Assembly (NCBI GenBank): GCA_932294295.1
Contig: OW028581.1
Span: forward strand, 16,823,662-16,887,661
DNA from: Alitta virens
Lineage: Eukaryota > Annelida > Polychaeta > Phyllodocida > Nereididae
DNA length: 64,000 nt
Direction of reading: 5' to 3'
The notes under the pieces are model-generated. The model saw only the letters and a program-made list of their open reading frames with translations. It had not been told where the DNA came from and did not search any database. Both the position numbers and the translations under genes were made by a program. Below are positions 39,658 through 52,110 of this stretch, piece by piece. Each line of letters begins with the position of its first letter. The stretch's first letter is position 1.

Positions 39658-40664
39658 GATATATAGTAGTGATATCAAAAAAATGCTTTAAGTAGGTAGG
39701 GTGGCCCCTTTAAGACATCTTTGATGGTCCAGTGTGCACTACCTAAGCAAGACCCCAATTTGGTGTTGTTTCTTTGAGATCTTCCTCCAGAATTTTATCC
39801 ACACATCCAGCATGTTATCTGCGACACCCACAAGATGAGCTGTCTGATTCTAGAGCCAACAATTTACTATAACTTATAAGATGATGAATCAGGAATTTCT
39901 ACCAGACTGACGTTATGCGATAGAAAAAATTACCTTCCAATGCAATGCCTAGGATGTATGATATCATCAGCATCCACATTGGGAGAGAAATATACATAGA
40001 AAGTATCTATCGATAAACAGTGCGATCCTTCAGAATGAGTTGCGAATAATATGTACAACATAGATCATCTATATTTTATGTTGCTTAACAAATTCATGTA
40101 TACTTGTGTTTCCAGTTTATCATCATAAAAATGATCATTTGCTTGTATTTTGGTGCAAAGACATAGATTTTAACTTTTTATAGATGATGTAAGGAGTTTA
40201 GTGTGAATAATAATATATCAAATTCTTCAAACACTTACAAAAACAGTGTTTCAAAAACTGTCTTTGTCCGATACAATGACCATGAAAGAAAAATATGTTA
40301 TTCACAAGTTTCTTGACTGAATTTAGTAACACTTTAAACACCAAGGACAGACAGAAGGTTTTCTTTTGATAAGGCACTGTTTTAATGATTAATATTTCAC
40401 TGTGTGAAGATCTATTACACTAAATAACTACGTGCAATTTAAACCTAGTTTAATAATTGACATCCTTGAAGTCTATCATAAAAATTTAAAGTTTAAACTT
40501 TATGCACATGATAAATGTAACGAACATGATAAAAGTAGACATATTTGACAAGCTAGACACCATGAGAATGGTGAGATCATATACTTGTATAGTGTATATT
40601 CATCACTGTGACTATTTTTATTTGTTATATACAAGTAAACATGGCCTGTTTATTTGTTAGCATC

Positions 40665-40920
40665 ACCAGACACCTGCTGAGCTGCAGAGCCAGGCCTCAC
40701 TGGGGAGATGGACTTCATCAGGAAGGACACCTGCCGCACCTGTGACCCCCAAGGTCAAATCAATGTCTAGGTCATGCAGACTGATGGAGGTCATAGAAAA
40801 CGGATTAATGGCGATAACCACCCAGAATAATTACAATATTGAACAGTGTGTAGAGATACAGCTCTAGTCATCGCCACCGACTTTAAATACAATTTTCTCT
40901 TATCTTATCTTATCTTAGGT
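40665..40920 (+). repeat. GC-rich retro-tail ending in (CTTAT)n
   Basis: A 240-bp block clearly richer in GC than its surroundings (CACCTGCTGAGCTGCAGAGC onward) ends in TCTTATCTTATCTTATCTTA. Such pentamer tails are typical of the 3' ends of LINE or SINE insertions. No reading frame is recognised. Confidence 0.5.
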
Positions 40921-41811
40921 AATGCACTCATTGCATTGAATGGAGTAAATATTTAGGCACATTTCGTTTTCACATTACTCTCCAACAAATTTCTATTTGC
41001 AAACTACTTTACAATATGTTCATAGATCTTATTATGTCATATTTCGCACTTCAGTGAAAGCCTCAAATATACACATAGCAGTACATGTATACTAAGCTGC
41101 TAAATAGCATGCATGACCATGATCTTACCATGTGTTTATGTTATATTAATAATTAATGGCAAATATGCAAGATAGCACTGTTTACATTTAAACTAATTAT
41201 CATATAATTGCAGCTGCAATACATTTAATAATCAATTCTGCTAATCATCGATAAGGAAGTTTAGTTCGCTTTTGCTTCCGGTAGTAAGTTTAAAATACCG
41301 CAAAACGAGAACACACCCTTGTTTGCCATAATATACTACTAAGCAGTGCTAAATTCCGAAGTAGAAAAATATAATCGGAATAACGAGTAGACATGGTTAT
41401 TGGCTAACCACACATTATGCCATTGAAAAAATTCAACAAAATCATGATATTCAGTATTCAATGTATTAAGGTTAGACCCTTATTGTCAATGTAAACACGA
41501 TAAAGCCTTAACTAAAAGCTGTCAATTATATATAAGATAGGTGCCAACAAATGAAATATTAATACGCTATGAAAGGACATGCTTCATTTAAATAATAACA
41601 GATTGATATATCTGTATTTTCATGGTTGGATTCACTCCATTGATTCACACCAATATGTATAACTCCCATTCATTAAAATTTCACGGTAAATTTGGAAGTT
41701 TAAAAGATCTGTAATTCACTATTGAATATCGATTTCTATAACACAACTGGCAAATGCATGATAGGTCAAAACTTCAAACTGGGTTTCCGCAGTTCTTAGT
41801 AATGCATTCAG

Positions 41812-41996
41812 TGTTCGAAAAAAGGGGTTTCCGGTTGTCTGGGACACCCAAACAACCATGTTTAACCACGGGGTTTTCTGTTGGACAACTAACCGTTGTT
41901 TTTTTTTCGGACAACTGAAAATCTGAACGGACAACCAGAAGTTTTAGCCCAGTTGTCCGGTAGACAACCACTCCAGAACACCTCATTTCGAACAGT
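41812..41996. mobile_element. Possible short TIR element (GTTCGAAA ends)
   Basis: CAGTGTTCGAAAAAAGGGG faces CCTCATTTCGAACAG. The interior repeats the pair GTTGTCCGG / GGACAACC. A target duplication was not found. Confidence 0.4.
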
Positions 41997-42550
41997 TGCC
42001 ATAGCCATGATATTGATAACATTGATTAAACATATATTTTTTAATTGATCACAGGTATACACTGTCAAGACTGAAGTGTCTGAAGATATTCACTGAACTA
42101 CATATTAAAATGATACATTGATTACACATCATTTATTAATTCTCAGCCAAATTGGAAAGATATCATAAACAATCATAAATTGGCATAGAATTTTACTCTG
42201 TATTACAAGAACCAGATCCTCCCAAAATATACCACTGCATTACTTCTGCCTGACAACTCTGATCAAAAAGGTTACCAAAGTTTATAGTTGAATATCCATT
42301 CGACATATTTCTATAAATATATTTCTGACGTAAACAAAGTAGTCTAGTTATACACCAAGGAATCGCTGCTCTTGCAGACCTAAACGCCAAGTCATCTGCA
42401 TTCTTGGAATACAAGCATTTGCTAACACTCTCCTAATTGTCTGACTTGGGTCTCTGCTGCGTCAATACAAAAGAATGTTATTAAACAAAAATGTTAAACC
42501 AAGATATTGAAAACACCATCACTTTAAAATTGTGTGGTCTTAATCATCAA

Positions 42551-42739
42551 AGGGTGGGGGCCTAGCTCAGAGGTAGCGCTCTGGGCTTCCAACCGCTGGG
42601 TCCCGGGTTCGATTCCCGGTTGAGCCTAAGTTGGATGGCTGTTTCATCCTTCGTCTCATTGCCATGGTCTCTGCCTGTCCTAATTAGCCAAACTGGTGCA
42701 GAAATGTAGGTGTAAAGCCCTAAACATACACACACACAC
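42551..42739 (+). mobile_element. SINE-A copy 4 (tRNA-Gly-derived)
   Basis: In the plus orientation it reads A box GGCCTAGCTCAGAGGTAGCG, anticodon loop CTTCCAA and B box GGGTTCGATTCCCGG. The body follows, with a (CA)n tail where other copies have CCACC. The 13-bp duplication TCTTAATCATCAA (42538-42550, 42740-42752) is perfect. Confidence 0.93.
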
Positions 42740-44639
42740 TCTTAATCATCAAGATCATTGGTGAGGAGGTCCTAATTATATGAGGTTGAAAACAGTGCCA
42801 AGGTCATTTATTATCAATGTCAATCAATGTTCATGGAAAACGGGACTGACATCAAACCAAGAGGACACTGCAACCAAGACAGATAAAAACAATATCACCA
42901 AGTCAACTGGTCGTCTTTTTTATGAAAGTGACCTTGAGTCTAATAATTACCAAACCAAACATGGTGTACACCCAGGCTTGAGCGTAAAGCAAAAAGATGG
43001 TAACCCACACATCATTCTCCTGAAAATGTGCCTTGGTAACACATGGTCGGTTACCTGAATTTTATTTCAGTAAAATATAGGGCAAGGCGAGCGAACATGC
43101 GTTCGCGGCATTTCAGCAGTTTAAGGTAACCTCCAGGAGAACGAAACAATCGTTCGCCTGTTAAGCTCAGGCCTGGTACCTAAAGAAAGACATAGATAGC
43201 CCTATTAAGCTGGCAACAGTGCTACTTAGAACCAGGTAGACACTATAGATGACAACAATATAGTCGTACTGTATGCCAAACATGGTAATACTTAAAGAAA
43301 GACCTGTGTGTGTGTGTGTGTTATTGTTTAACGCCTCATCAGCACCTGAGTGGGCTATGTAGAGGCTCTCTAGGTTAAGATTGATTATCTATATTTGGTA
43401 GTAGAAACCAGAAGCATATAAAAAATCAATAATTGTCTGGGTTGGATATCTAGTAAAGAGATGTTGTAAGGTAGTAGCTTGAAACAGAGGTCTTCTAATG
43501 CATTGTAAGTGGGTGCTAAAGAAAGACCTAGCTCTAGTAAGCTGTTAAGGAGTACTAAGGACCAGTCATTGGCAGACACAATAGATGACCAAAATATCAT
43601 GATACGATCATCAAATATGATATATGATCAAGGATTCAAGGCAATGTTAGCATGTACAAGAGTCATTTCGCATGGCATGCTGATGCAGCAGCTGATGAAG
43701 GACATCTAGATCATCACTTGTGGCAGCAGAAACAATGTCGATGCTCAGCGGATGTTTGGTTCATCAGAAAAGATCCACACCTGTGCAAGTCGTATACATC
43801 GCACAGACATACAAGAGGCATCTCACCTGTGTGTCTGCAAAAGCTACAAATCATTTATAATACTAAATTACTGATACTTAATAACTGCTTTACAAGCACG
43901 ATGAGCCACCTTACTTGCTAAATTCTTTCATTTGATTTCATCATCATTGGTTATCTTAATTTTAGCCTAAGAATCACTTCATAACAAAATATTAAAACTA
44001 GTATTAAATACTCAATACTAGGAAATGTGACTTCTTCAATATTTACAGCGTTGTATGGATAAACAATGTATTCAAGCTACTTACAGAACTACAAAGATAT
44101 GATCATCAATGATTAATAGCTAAATAATAAATGATTAATAGTTAAATAATAATAATAATCAATTGATCTGATCATAACATTGATCGGAAATAAGTCTGTT
44201 GTTAGTGGATTTAATTACAACCCTAGATCGTCAGGGCCCAAGGTCACAAAAGAGGTAATCAGCAGTAATTTAGGCTACTCTAGCCATGGACTCAAGGACA
44301 CTTATTGACCAGTCTTCAAAGGAAGGTCAATTGCAAGAGCCCCAGCGAAACCAGTACTTCACAAAACCAAGACTTTAAATGTAAACGAACAACACGAAAT
44401 CTCAAACAAATTGCCAAAAAAGGTTTGTCAATTTTGTGAGTCAATAAATGGCATGCCTACACTCAAACTTCCTTATCATGCTAAAGTATAGTATTTTCCC
44501 CACAGGTGTTTTTTTATTTCTAAGATCTATAGAAAACAAAGACAATCGCTTCTATTGTAATAATAAGGAATAAACAACATGCAACTACAACAAATGTGAA
44601 AAATTTGGTATTTACAAAATTTAAATATTATACAGATAT

Positions 44640-44725
44640 AACAGCCTCTGAACTGAGGCAATAAAAGAAGCCATCCATGGGGTAAATGAGTAACTAATCA
44701 TCTCATCATTATATCTACCTTGATC
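44640..44725 (+). mobile_element. SINE-B 3' fragment
   Basis: GAGGCAATAAAAGAAGCC + ATCCATGGGGTAAATG followed by ATCATCTCATCATTATATCT corresponds to the last third of SINE-B. The tRNA-like head is missing. Confidence 0.5.
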
Positions 44726-45520
44726 ATTGTTGATAACACACCATTCAAACTTTGAAACCAGCTGTTGATATGAGTATGATGAGATCATCTATGACCAGTA
44801 GCTATTTGAACTAGCTCACTCACTTCAAATTAAACTATGATCAAAATGATGATTTGTAACCTCAACGAGTGAAAAGAAGTTATGAATTTCAATACAAAAG
44901 GCCAAAACCAGTGTGTGATCAATTATACTGAAGAATAGACATCCTAATACAGGTTGGGAACCTTTGCATCTGGCCCCAACCTGATCCTTTACTCAGCGAA
45001 CACAGAACATAAATCGAGGAGATTTTCACAACATCACACAATCTGGCAATCAGTTGTTACAAGACTAAGGCCGAGGACACTACATCTCAAGGAAAGGACG
45101 TATAATTGGTTCCGGAGTGAACTAAGTCTACGATTACAGCCGAAGAACACAGATGACATTGGTGACATCTAAATCCGGAGTTCCGCGAGTCTCTAAAGAC
45201 CGCACAGGGTTGAATGGCAGATCAGCTCTTAGCTTAGCCCAATCAATAAGACACATGAATATACAAATCAATAAGAGCCATCGGCTCCGGTTGCCAATAA
45301 TCCCATTGCCTTGCACTTTCAGGAGTAGTGTTAATCTCCATCCAATGCCAGTCAATCTTGCCATATATAGCAGCTGATTAAGTCATCACAGGTTTTAGGT
45401 AAATTGAGTGCTGTGTGTGAAGTTGTGCATGACTAAAATGAGGAAGGTGCGAGTCAATGATTCAACTTGCAGGGCTTTATAGAATTCAAGTAAGGTTGCA
45501 GTTGCTGTGTCATTCCCTCT

Positions 45521-45547
45521 ATACTATACTATACTATACTATACTAT
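45521..45547. repeat. (CTATA)n microsatellite
   Basis: About five tandem ACTAT units. Confidence 0.85.
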
Positions 45548-47326
45548 AGAATCTTTATGCTATAGTTTAATAGAGTAACAACAGAGTGATTAAAAGCCTG
45601 TAAATAGCAAAGTAGCTACACTCTCTAAACAGAGGAAGACAATGTTTAATTTCTTATGATTTCAACCTATGAAACAATTCAGCCAGCTTTTAGTTATTAT
45701 GATATTGTCACGAACAGCACAGTCGCATTGATTTAATTGGAGTCTTTACAAATGATCATATCATTATGCTGATCATACTAATCAACTGCTGCTTCTTAAC
45801 TTGTGTGATTACAGTCTTAGCATGCTTAGATTTATGCATAGATATCAAAATAGTATCGCGCAAACTCAAACTGCTAGCAAGTTTTCCACATTACACTATA
45901 TAAACATATAAAAAAAATCTTCACTCTGACTAATAACTGGTAACGTTTTCTACATTAACATTTACACAACCAGCAAGCAACATAGATCTACAACTACCAG
46001 GAAAACACCATAGTAACGGTTCTCTATGAAAAACCAGACAGAAGGATGACATTTCAATCAGCTAAGCCACACCCAGGAAAATAAGCATATTGATTTAATA
46101 TTGAATTGATACATTCGCTGTTACCAGTGTACAATGAATGTATTGAATTAGACACATGCAATATCATTAGATCGAAATGCATTTAAACTTCCTACTTTTG
46201 CAAGTTTACATTAATTTGCAAAGAATATACCATCAGGTACTTCCTCAAGGCTCAAATGCATCAATCATCATCAAATTAACAGCCACTGATCAGTTATGTT
46301 AAAATAGAATTCAGATTAACCCCAACGAAAAAACACAGCATCCAATTATAATATGTGAAATGTACTAATGAGAAGCATCTCACAATAAAGTCAATAATCA
46401 ATATTTGATTACAGATTATGATAGTCATCAAACACAGCTTCTGAAGCAAAACATATGAATACATTTTATATAAGTCTCAATTGCACTGGCTCTGAATCAT
46501 GAATGATTATTTCACAGCTGTTCTGAAGCAAGAATAGCAAATCAATGTTTAATGAAGTATGCAATCTAAGGCAACAATGAACCCTCCTAAAACCAGTAAA
46601 TACAGTGAAAATACATATGATCAATGATCAGAAATAATCAATGTATCTATGCATTCAGTTTTTTGACATAACAAAATATAGTATACTAATATTATTACTA
46701 TGCATGCCATGGATGGCATGGTGTATGCTGGAAATTGTTTCACATTCTTGCAGTCCATTTTTGTAATGTCTTAAGTCCAAGATGAGTTAATCTATTCACA
46801 TATAATTTAGTTATCTGTGACCGATTCTGTTCTCTAAATTTGAGGTGGCTTTAGAAATTAGATGTTGACATAACATTACCCAAGCAATGAATGTCAAATG
46901 TTACCCATTTACTGATTTAATATTTGGCAAGTTGATAATGCCATCTTGCAACTTAAAGATTCACATTAAATATTGCCATGTCCAAATTTTGACATGATCA
47001 TGATGATTGTGTCTATTTATAAACACATTCACAGTGACTACACCTCACAGCTGATTTCTTAATCAGCTGTCATTGCGTAAAAACCCAGACTGCCAAAGAA
47101 ACCTTCAACTTTAGGCTCTACACAGCACAGTCTGGTCAGTAGAAATATCAAGACATTTCATATTAGTTGCACAAAGAAATCGGCGACAGACAAATATGAC
47201 AATTTATGCTTTCATTGTTGACGTTCGCGATGCAAAGCAAAACACTGTCATCAAAAATAATGGGAGCGCAATCAATTGTAGCAGGAAAACATAGCAAAAA
47301 GCTAGCCATATTCCATTACAACTTAC

Positions 47327-47352
47327 CCCGTCATGGCTATTATCCAATCCAT
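47327..47352 (-). CDS. MOB2: MOB2-like canonical first coding exon (MDWIIAMTG)
   Basis: On the minus strand ATG GAT TGG ATA ATA GCC ATG ACG GG is followed by the donor GTAAGT. The two leftover bases join the G of exon 2 to make Gly, giving MDWIIAMTGKSRRK. Vertebrate MOB2 begins MDWLMGKSKAK, so both the start and the junction position are conserved. The same frame stays open upstream to an earlier ATG at 47535 (MGSTYSTLINF...). I prefer the inner ATG because of the MDW match, but an N-terminally extended form is not excluded. The intron to exon 2 is about 39.7 kb. Confidence 0.87.
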
Positions 47353-47560
47353 TGTGTCTTTGAAGTATTCTGGTAACCGCTCCAGGATGGCGGCTTTAAG
47401 ATAACCACGAAAAATATGATGGAAAATACAGTCACTCGATAACGAGCAGCAGAGATCTCTCAATATGGCGACGTTAGCGACTGCGCATGCGCACTGGGAG
47501 AGGAAGTTGATTAAAGTTGAATAGGTCGATCCCACAATGCATCGCTGAAAACGAAACTAG
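47353..47560 (-). promoter_or_regulatory. MOB2 promoter / 5' UTR with NRF1 palindrome
   Basis: The stretch upstream of the MDW start is CpG-rich compared with the flanking DNA. It has a perfect 12-bp NRF1-type palindrome TGCGCATGCGCA at 47482-47493. Two YY1-like ATGGCG cores (CAATATGGCGACG near 47461 and AGGATGGCGGC near 47385) read on the plus strand. No TATA box is seen. This is the usual layout of a housekeeping-type promoter. The transcription start is not determined. Confidence 0.6.
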
Positions 47561-48151
47561 GTCATAGGTAACTTTCACTTTCTAAGAGTAACGTAAACCT
47601 CGTTAAGAGAGGTCTGAGAGCATGCGAATTTACTGGAAAGTGTCAGTGAAAATTCTGGATATTTGCAGAATTCCATCAATTAAATGAAAATATCTGAACT
47701 TTTAACGAAATACACATAAGCATGACCATTAAGGTTAAGGTGTTTCTGGGTCACTATGTTATGGGCCACTATAGAAATGCTACTATGCCCCTTGCCCCCC
47801 CCCCCCCCATATTGTTTCGATACTTGTTCATACCAAAAAAAAAAACCCATCCAAGTATATTTGTATTATTTTAAAATAATGTCACATACATATTCATCAG
47901 TCAGTAAAAAATCCTGAATCAATCTCCATTGATTTCCAAAATCCATTACCAGCTGATTACACAACTTGGTACAGTTAGGAAAATTTGGAAAAATTCTAAA
48001 CTTTATGAAAATGTGGGGTTTTCAAGGGCACAGATCTCTCTAATGATAACAATTATCTGACATGTCTGTAAAACATTTATAAAAGGCACATTTATAGAAT
48101 CCATGCTTGAAAGCTCAACAACTCATAGCAAATGGAGTTTTTTTTAGAGTT
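47561..48151. other. Intergenic DNA upstream of MOB2
   Basis: No gene was recognised. It contains a 14-base C run (47795-47808) and an A run. It ends at the target duplication of the next TIR element. Confidence 0.6.
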
Positions 48152-48842
48152 AAGGGGGGTTCTCACATAGCCGGTTTTCCCGGAGAAGCCATATTGCTCT
48201 CATAGAATGATGTAATATTGCGCAATTTTGGGCATCCGTACTGCAACCGTGGTTATCGGCAGGTTGTCGTAGAAGACGGTGAACACACTTACTCGATTCC
48301 TCGCAGTCGTCCCCGAACCGAGAACAACCACCAAAATCGACGGATGTTTTGCTCTGTGATTGTTTATAGTTAGCAACCGTAGTGAAGCCGTCGTTCCATA
48401 AAGGCACTCGTGGCATATGCCAAGTCATACGTGAGACACCTGAGAAACTGATCGACCTCGCCGTATTCTTCTCTGCTGATGCTGCTGTTGCTGTTCCTCC
48501 ACCGTCTTCCTTGTAACCTTCACAGTCATGATTGACACGTGCTTGATACGCCCCCCTCACTTACAAGCCTGCGGGTCTACGTAGATGCCGTGGAGTCTCC
48601 CGTCGTAAACGTGATTTACCCATGGCTCACCCGGCATCAGACCGGGCATCATCCGTCGGGTTTGGTACGTATCCTACATGTGATCTGCTGGGTGTCCGTG
48701 ATTCACACCTCGCTGCCGCAAACTTAAGCCCTGCCCCTTTTTGCTTCCAACAACCATTTTGAAGTCGTCAAAATAGGGTATTATATAATTCTATGAGAGC
48801 AATACAGCTTTACCAGGAAAACCGGCTATGTGAGAACCCCCC
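48152..48842. mobile_element. TIR element with 55-bp ends (Mutator-like?)
   Basis: The left end reads GGGGGGTTCTCACATAGCC then GGTTTTCC, with GCTCTCATAGAAT at about 50 bp. The right end is the inverse with few mismatches. The 9-mer TTTAGAGTT precedes the left end (48143-48151) and follows the right end (48843-48851). An 8-9 bp duplication with long TIRs is the Mutator pattern. The 690-bp interior is CpG-rich, and its 136-codon minus-strand frame carries no recognised motif. Confidence 0.78.
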
Positions 48843-48899
48843 TTTAGAGTTTTTTTATTTTCACCAATCTCCGCAAATACAATTTTACAACTTAGCGTT

Positions 48900-51190
48900 A
48901 CATACTACAGGAATATCACAAAACTGACTGGTACTGGGGCTTCACCCGAGTATAAAAATATACAGTAACCCATAGGGTGGATGCCCCCCGGTAAAAGAAA
49001 AAAATTTAATCAATCAAAAATACAGAATATACGAGGCAACAAGAAAACGAGAAAAATGAAAAATAAACAATGGACTTAATTTTCATATTGTCAACACCAT
49101 TTTTCAATGAAAAGAGAAAAACAAAAAAATATACAATGCTAATAATGATTAAAACGTGATTTTTAATAGGATGTTACAATTGATATTTGAGTATTTACAT
49201 TTCTTAATTACTATGTTTGCGGTTATGCGATGGAATTTCAAATAAATTGGTAGGTAATACGTTTTGACAGAGTATCATTCACATACCTATATGAAATACC
49301 TAACAGAAACAAATCTGCTAGATCTTCTAACACAAGTATCTCAGCTTTCTTATAAAATGGGCTTAGTCTGGTTCTGTTTAATTTAAACATTGCTCTGACA
49401 GCTTGGTTTTGTTTAACCTTCAATTTCTTTCGATTACTGGCTTTTAACATAGAACCCGAGGCACTCAGGGCATAATTCAAATGACTCTGGACATGCGCAA
49501 AATAAACAAGATGTTTTGTAAACATAGGAAGTACATTTTTTACCATATTAATACTATATAATATTATCCCAGCCATCAATTTAGATAGGAGATATTTGAC
49601 ATACATATTCCATTCAAGATATTCATCAATGAATACACCTAAAAATTTGATGCAAATTACTTTCTTTATTTCTTTACCCCCAACTTCAATTTTACAACCA
49701 AAATGATTTGTCCGATTATTTTTAGTCCTAAATAAACTGTAATTTGACTTTTCAATATTAAGAGACAGTGAATTACTTATAAACCATTTATTTAATCGTA
49801 TTAGATCTTCATTTATTTTCTTATATAGGAACTGTAGATTTTTACCAGAAACAAATATTGTAGTGTCATCAGCAAATGAAACACTATTACAAAATTTCAA
49901 ACAGGTAAGTAATTTGCAAGCAATATGTACAATAAGGGTCCCAAAACTGACCCTTGGGGTCAAAACTCATAGAAAATCTGTGGGATAATGTATTTTTAAA
50001 TTTCACCTGTATTGTTCTATCTTTTTAATAATTCTTTAGCCAGTTTAGGGTGGTTCCTCTGATACCATATATTTGCAGTTTAGTTAGTAGAGTGTCATAC
50101 TATCAAAGGCTTTGGACATATCTAGAAATAACCCTATTGTATACATTCCTTTGTTGAAACCATCTAATACATTACCAGTAAAATCTAATATAGCATCCGT
50201 TGTACTTCTTTGTTTTCTGAACCCATACTGACCCTCATACAATACATTATTTTAAGTAAGAAATTTTGTTAGTCTAGTATTTACAATTTTTTCAAGAATT
50301 TTCGAAATCACAGGAAGAAGAGAAATTGGTCGATAATTATTTATTTCAAGATTATATCTAGCTTTATATAAAGGTTTAATAATCGCTAATCTCATGTCTT
50401 CAGGAAATTCACCGGCACTCAATGACTTATTGAAAAGAATCCATAAAGGATGTAATATACTTTGATAAATAACTTTCAACATGCTGTTTGAAACATTGTC
50501 ATATCTTTTACTACTTTTAGCTTTAAATTTTTTTATAAGGCGTTCAATTTCGCTGTGTGTTGTTGAGAATAGTAAACACTTGGAATGGATTCTGTGCTTG
50601 ATATACTACGGGGTCAACAGAGTCACCTTTCTCACTAATTTTCCCCGCTAATGTTTTTCCAATTTCACTGTAGTACTTTGCAAAAGCATTGATACTATTT
50701 ACAATGATTTCATCAGTGATATCATTTTTATTTCTAATTTTTCCGGTAATTTTATTTAGTACAGCCCAAAGCTTTTTGGAATCTCTTCTGCTGTTTGAGA
50801 TAATATCATTGTAATAAGAATAATTTGCTTTCCTTCATAAGTATGTTTTATATTCCTCGCTATCACGAGGTTTGTGTAGAGTAAATTTTTAAACATTTAA
50901 CACTTGAAGTTTTCAATCCTGCTGTGATCCATGGCAAACTATGTTTACACTTTTTACTAGGTGTGATTGTTTTCAGTGGAGCATAGAACTCTATTGCTTT
51001 ATTTATCTCTGTATAAAGGGAATTGCTTGTTTCATTAACTGATAGTTGTTCAAGGTATGTCCAATCTTTATTAATCAGAGCTCCTCTTATATTCCGTAAC
51101 ACACTATCATTAATTCTCCTTGTTGTATAACCATTTGGTGAAGTATTTATTAATCTGCTAATGATTATTCTTGCAGCCGCTGTTAAAGTT
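48900..51190 (-). pseudogene. 5'-truncated CR1/jockey-type LINE
   Basis: Minus-strand fragments follow the order of a non-LTR pol. The linker block (ITPSKKCKHSLPWITAGLK, about 50.9-51.1 kb) comes first. Next is the reverse transcriptase palm with NNYRPISLLPVISKILEKI (about 50.3 kb). The catalytic FADDTTIF (about 49.87 kb) is followed by KFLGVFIDEYLEWN and the thumb region (49.24-49.8 kb). The frames are separated by frameshifts and stops, and the endonuclease is gone. The 3' UTR extends to about 48.9 kb and contains a poly-pyrimidine/CCGGGGGGCATCC stretch. Family assignment is by motif only; related jockey-superfamily clades are possible. Confidence 0.85.
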
Positions 51191-52110
51191 GCAAGTCATT
51201 TACGATATGGCCAAAACAGTAAAATGCTAAAAATAACAACAACAAAAACTGTATGCACGGAAGAAGATTTTATAAACTTGGGTACTGGGGATATTTTAGT
51301 ACCAACAGCATGTCTCTATCTGTTGTAGTTCTTGAGATATGGTGCCTTGAAGTTTATATTCATCTTCTATACATACTATAGGTCTTGATGACTTTGGTCG
51401 ACAAACTCTTATGACAGTTTAATCCACTTTATTGTACACTGAGCATAACTCAGTTTGTCGACCAAAGTCATCAAGAGTAAATAAAAACTTGTGGATGTAT
51501 GGAATTAAATAACCAAGAACATCAGGATATCTTGCAGCATGTTGCTGCCTTGAAATGTTGTCTCATAATAAGAATTTTAGTGGAATACAGAATAAGGAAA
51601 TATGAAAGGAAAACTGTGAATAACTATGACAATGACACTCAAGTTTGTTAGCTGTGAATACCAAAAGCTGCAGTGAATCACTGCAAGCATGAATGCACAT
51701 TATTACATTGAGTGAATGCATTGGCAAATACAACAATACATAAAAATTTGGAAATTATAGTAATTATGATAAATATGAATAAGGCTTTAATAGAATACAA
51801 TAACATTACATAAGGTGAATGTAACACTTCCCACCTTTGAAGAATAGGATTTAAATAATGTTACTAACAAAAAATGTTGCAAACAATGCTTGTCAAAGAA
51901 ACACATTACATAGTCATGGCTGACACAGCAGAATGATCAAATAATCAGTACACACATATAAATACAAATACAATATCAGTATACCTGACAACTAAGACAA
52001 TGAATTATGTTATGTAAGTCATGGCACATGACTCATGTTTCATCAAATAATCACAAATAAAGACAAACAAAAGAATTGTACACAACATAACTAAGACATT
52101 AAACACACAA
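51191..52110 (-). other. Probable 3' UTR/LTR of the BEL/Pao element
   Basis: This DNA directly follows the BEL pol stop codon on the minus strand and precedes the LINE. An LTR is expected here, but its partner lies beyond the right edge, so the ends cannot be set. It contains the 25-bp inverted repeat listed next. Confidence 0.45.
51383..51476. repeat. Perfect 25-bp inverted repeat, 44-nt loop
   Basis: The left arm TCTTGATGACTTTGGTCGAC plus AAACT (51383-51407) is exactly complementary to 51452-51476. It would form a strong hairpin on either strand. Confidence 0.93.

Larger units (their letters stand above)
9234..47326 (-). other. MOB2 intron 1 (interior)
   Basis: This is a large first intron of the long isoform, containing the alternative first exons and the repeats listed separately. 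I found no independent gene on either strand. Open frames here are under about 120 codons, lack recognisable motifs, and many fall within repeats. Confidence 0.65.

Noticed and set aside
42553..42625. A possible functional tRNA-Gly gene.
   Set aside because: It has mismatched acceptor pairing and a fused SINE body shared by three other copies with target duplications.
48150..48560. 136-codon minus-strand frame as a gene.
   Set aside because: It starts inside and ends within the TIR of a mobile element, and shows no recognised domain.
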